Both the position numbers and the translations under genes were made by a program. From a virus, in IMG/VR virus record IMGVR_UViG_3300009481_001819, positions 1 to 23,213 of that record: DNA of 23,213 nucleotides, one strand, 5' to 3'. A model generated the notes under the pieces. The model did not search any database. It saw only the letters and a list, made by a program, of their open reading frames with translations, and was not told where the DNA came from. Of this stretch, positions 22,710-23,213 are shown in pieces. How positions within the stretch are numbered: position 1 is the stretch's first letter; each line of letters opens with the position of its first letter.

Positions 22710-22903
22710 GAACTAGCCTTTTTTCTGGTTGTTGTTTTGGGTGCTGTTTGCTTAACGCCGCAAACTATTGCAATTTGAACTGCAAAAGGAAGCGGGCCAT
22801 TTTGTTTTTTGTGGTAGAGATTGTGCGCCTTATCAATAGCAAGCTTTTGTGCTTCCGTAAGCCCACCAGTCGCTTCTTCTATTTCTTCTCTAAAGTTTTC
22901 CAT
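22706..22903 (-). CDS. Small hypothetical protein between capsid-region and connector genes (65 aa)
   Basis: It has the strongest ribosome site of the window (AGGAGGGG, core five bases from ATG). The N-terminal half is an acidic amphipathic helix (EIEEATGGLTEAQKLAIDKAHNLYHKK), the middle is hydrophobic (PLPFAVQIAIVCGVKQ) and the last 14 residues are basic (KTTTRKKASS at the end). No family recognised. It is separated from the upstream virion gene by an intrinsic terminator and overlaps the connector start by four bases, so it heads the connector/nozzle operon segment. A helix-turn-helix is not evident. A small head-completion or assembly factor is possible but unproven. Confidence 0.7.
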   Translation of the reverse strand: MENFREEIEEATGGLTEAQKLAIDKAHNLYHKKQNGPLPFAVQIAIVCGVKQTAPKTTTRKKASS

Positions 22904-22906
22904 ATT

Positions 22907-22914
22907 CCCCTCCT
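22907..22914 (-). promoter_or_regulatory. Strong Shine-Dalgarno AGGAGGGG
   Basis: The site directly follows the terminator T-run and lies five bases (from the AGGAGG core) before ATG 22903. Its position means any transcript that passes the terminator presents a ribosome site right at the foot of the hairpin. Confidence 0.8.
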
Positions 22915-22956
22915 AAAAAACTGGGGGAGAAGGAAGGAAGGAGCCTTCTCCCCCAG
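22915..22956 (-). terminator. Rho-independent terminator after the lectin-like virion gene
   Basis: The 13-bp perfect stem CTGGGGGAGAAGG/CCTTCTCCCCCAG (22956-22944 with 22933-22921) has a 10-nt loop. On the minus strand it is followed directly by six T residues (22920-22915). It lies 20 bases after the stop codon of the upstream gene. An attenuator after the abundant head-protein genes is a known arrangement in T7-like phages. Confidence 0.92.
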
Positions 22957-22976
22957 CGACGAAAAACAGAAGACGA

Positions 22977-23213
22977 CTAATTGTCGATCTGCTCTACCTG
23001 ATAACAAGCAAGCCAATCCACTGAACCGACTGTTTGCGTAGTCCCTGCGGACTGCACAACAACCGATGGTGTCATAGGTTTCGTTACAGCAATGTTGGTC
23101 GTGATTTTGTCACCAGCGACACCATTCACGTAAGGTGTGATTGAACTCACACCATCAACAACAAAGCCTAACTTCACGTATGTTCCATCAACAAAGGTAT
23201 GGGCAGTCCCACC
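22977..23213 (-). CDS. C-terminal end of lectin/LamG-like virion protein (5' truncated)
   Basis: Seventy-eight residues up to a TAG stop are in the window; the frame is open to the right edge, so the start is missing and the internal GTG at 23177 is not the true start. The sequence alternates strands (HTFVDGTYVKLGFVVDG, then ITPYVNGVAGDKI, then TPSVVVQSAGT) and ends VGSVDWLACYQVEQIDN. The 'K-L-G-F-x-x-D-G-x-x-x-x-x-P-Y-V-N-G' pattern with a terminal 'V-D-W-L-x-x-Y-Q' strand is that of a concanavalin/LamG-like jelly roll found in phage virion proteins. A decoration protein next to the major capsid gene is the likely identity. The terminator after it fits a highly expressed head gene. The whole capsid-protein possibility is less likely. 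Confidence 0.7.
   Translation of the reverse strand, partial: GGTAHTFVDGTYVKLGFVVDGVSSITPYVNGVAGDKITTNIAVTKPMTPSVVVQSAGTTQTVGSVDWLACYQVEQIDN

Overview
This window reads as the late structural region of a tailed bacteriophage, most likely a short-tailed (podovirus-type) phage of a Gram-negative, probably aquatic, host. The phage call rests on a recognisable head-to-tail connector, a beta-propeller nozzle protein, several small beta-rich virion proteins and very large proteins placed where T7-like phages encode their ejected internal virion proteins. Host and habitat are inference. No tRNA, integrase, CRISPR array or insertion sequence is visible. Every supported gene lies on the minus strand, so transcription runs from high to low coordinates. 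The plus-strand frames are shadows.

Layout in transcription order: (1) 23213-22977, the C-terminal end of a lectin/LamG-like virion protein cut by the window edge; (2) a strong intrinsic terminator whose T-run touches the Shine-Dalgarno of the next gene; (3) 22903-19008, a tightly coupled set: a 65-aa protein, a head-tail connector with an extra N-terminal domain, two small beta-rich proteins, the nozzle protein and a 92-aa protein; (4) 19003-11241, a Gly/Pro-rich 187-aa protein, a 1751-aa repetitive helical/Gly-rich protein and a 645-aa coiled-coil protein; (5) 11172-1, one open frame of at least 3724 codons running off the left edge. Genes abut or overlap (TAATG three times, ATGA once). The only sizeable gap in this run is 68 bp before the giant gene. 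No stretch over 300 bases lacks a gene.

The three largest genes fill about 79% of the window. By position (after the nozzle gene) and by composition (long helices, disordered Gly/Gln tracts, a hydrophobic Gly/Ala segment, a zincin-type HELVH motif) they look like an unusually large set of capsid-internal, ejected proteins. The giant resembles phage 'polyvalent' megaproteins. The most striking signal is in the 1751-aa protein: an 11-residue (hendecad) repeat kept in one register for roughly 750 residues, in which all 17 aromatic residues between 73 and 414 fall on the same phase. A second signal is a set of perfect 8-9 bp hairpins scattered inside these coding regions, more than chance predicts by my hand scan.
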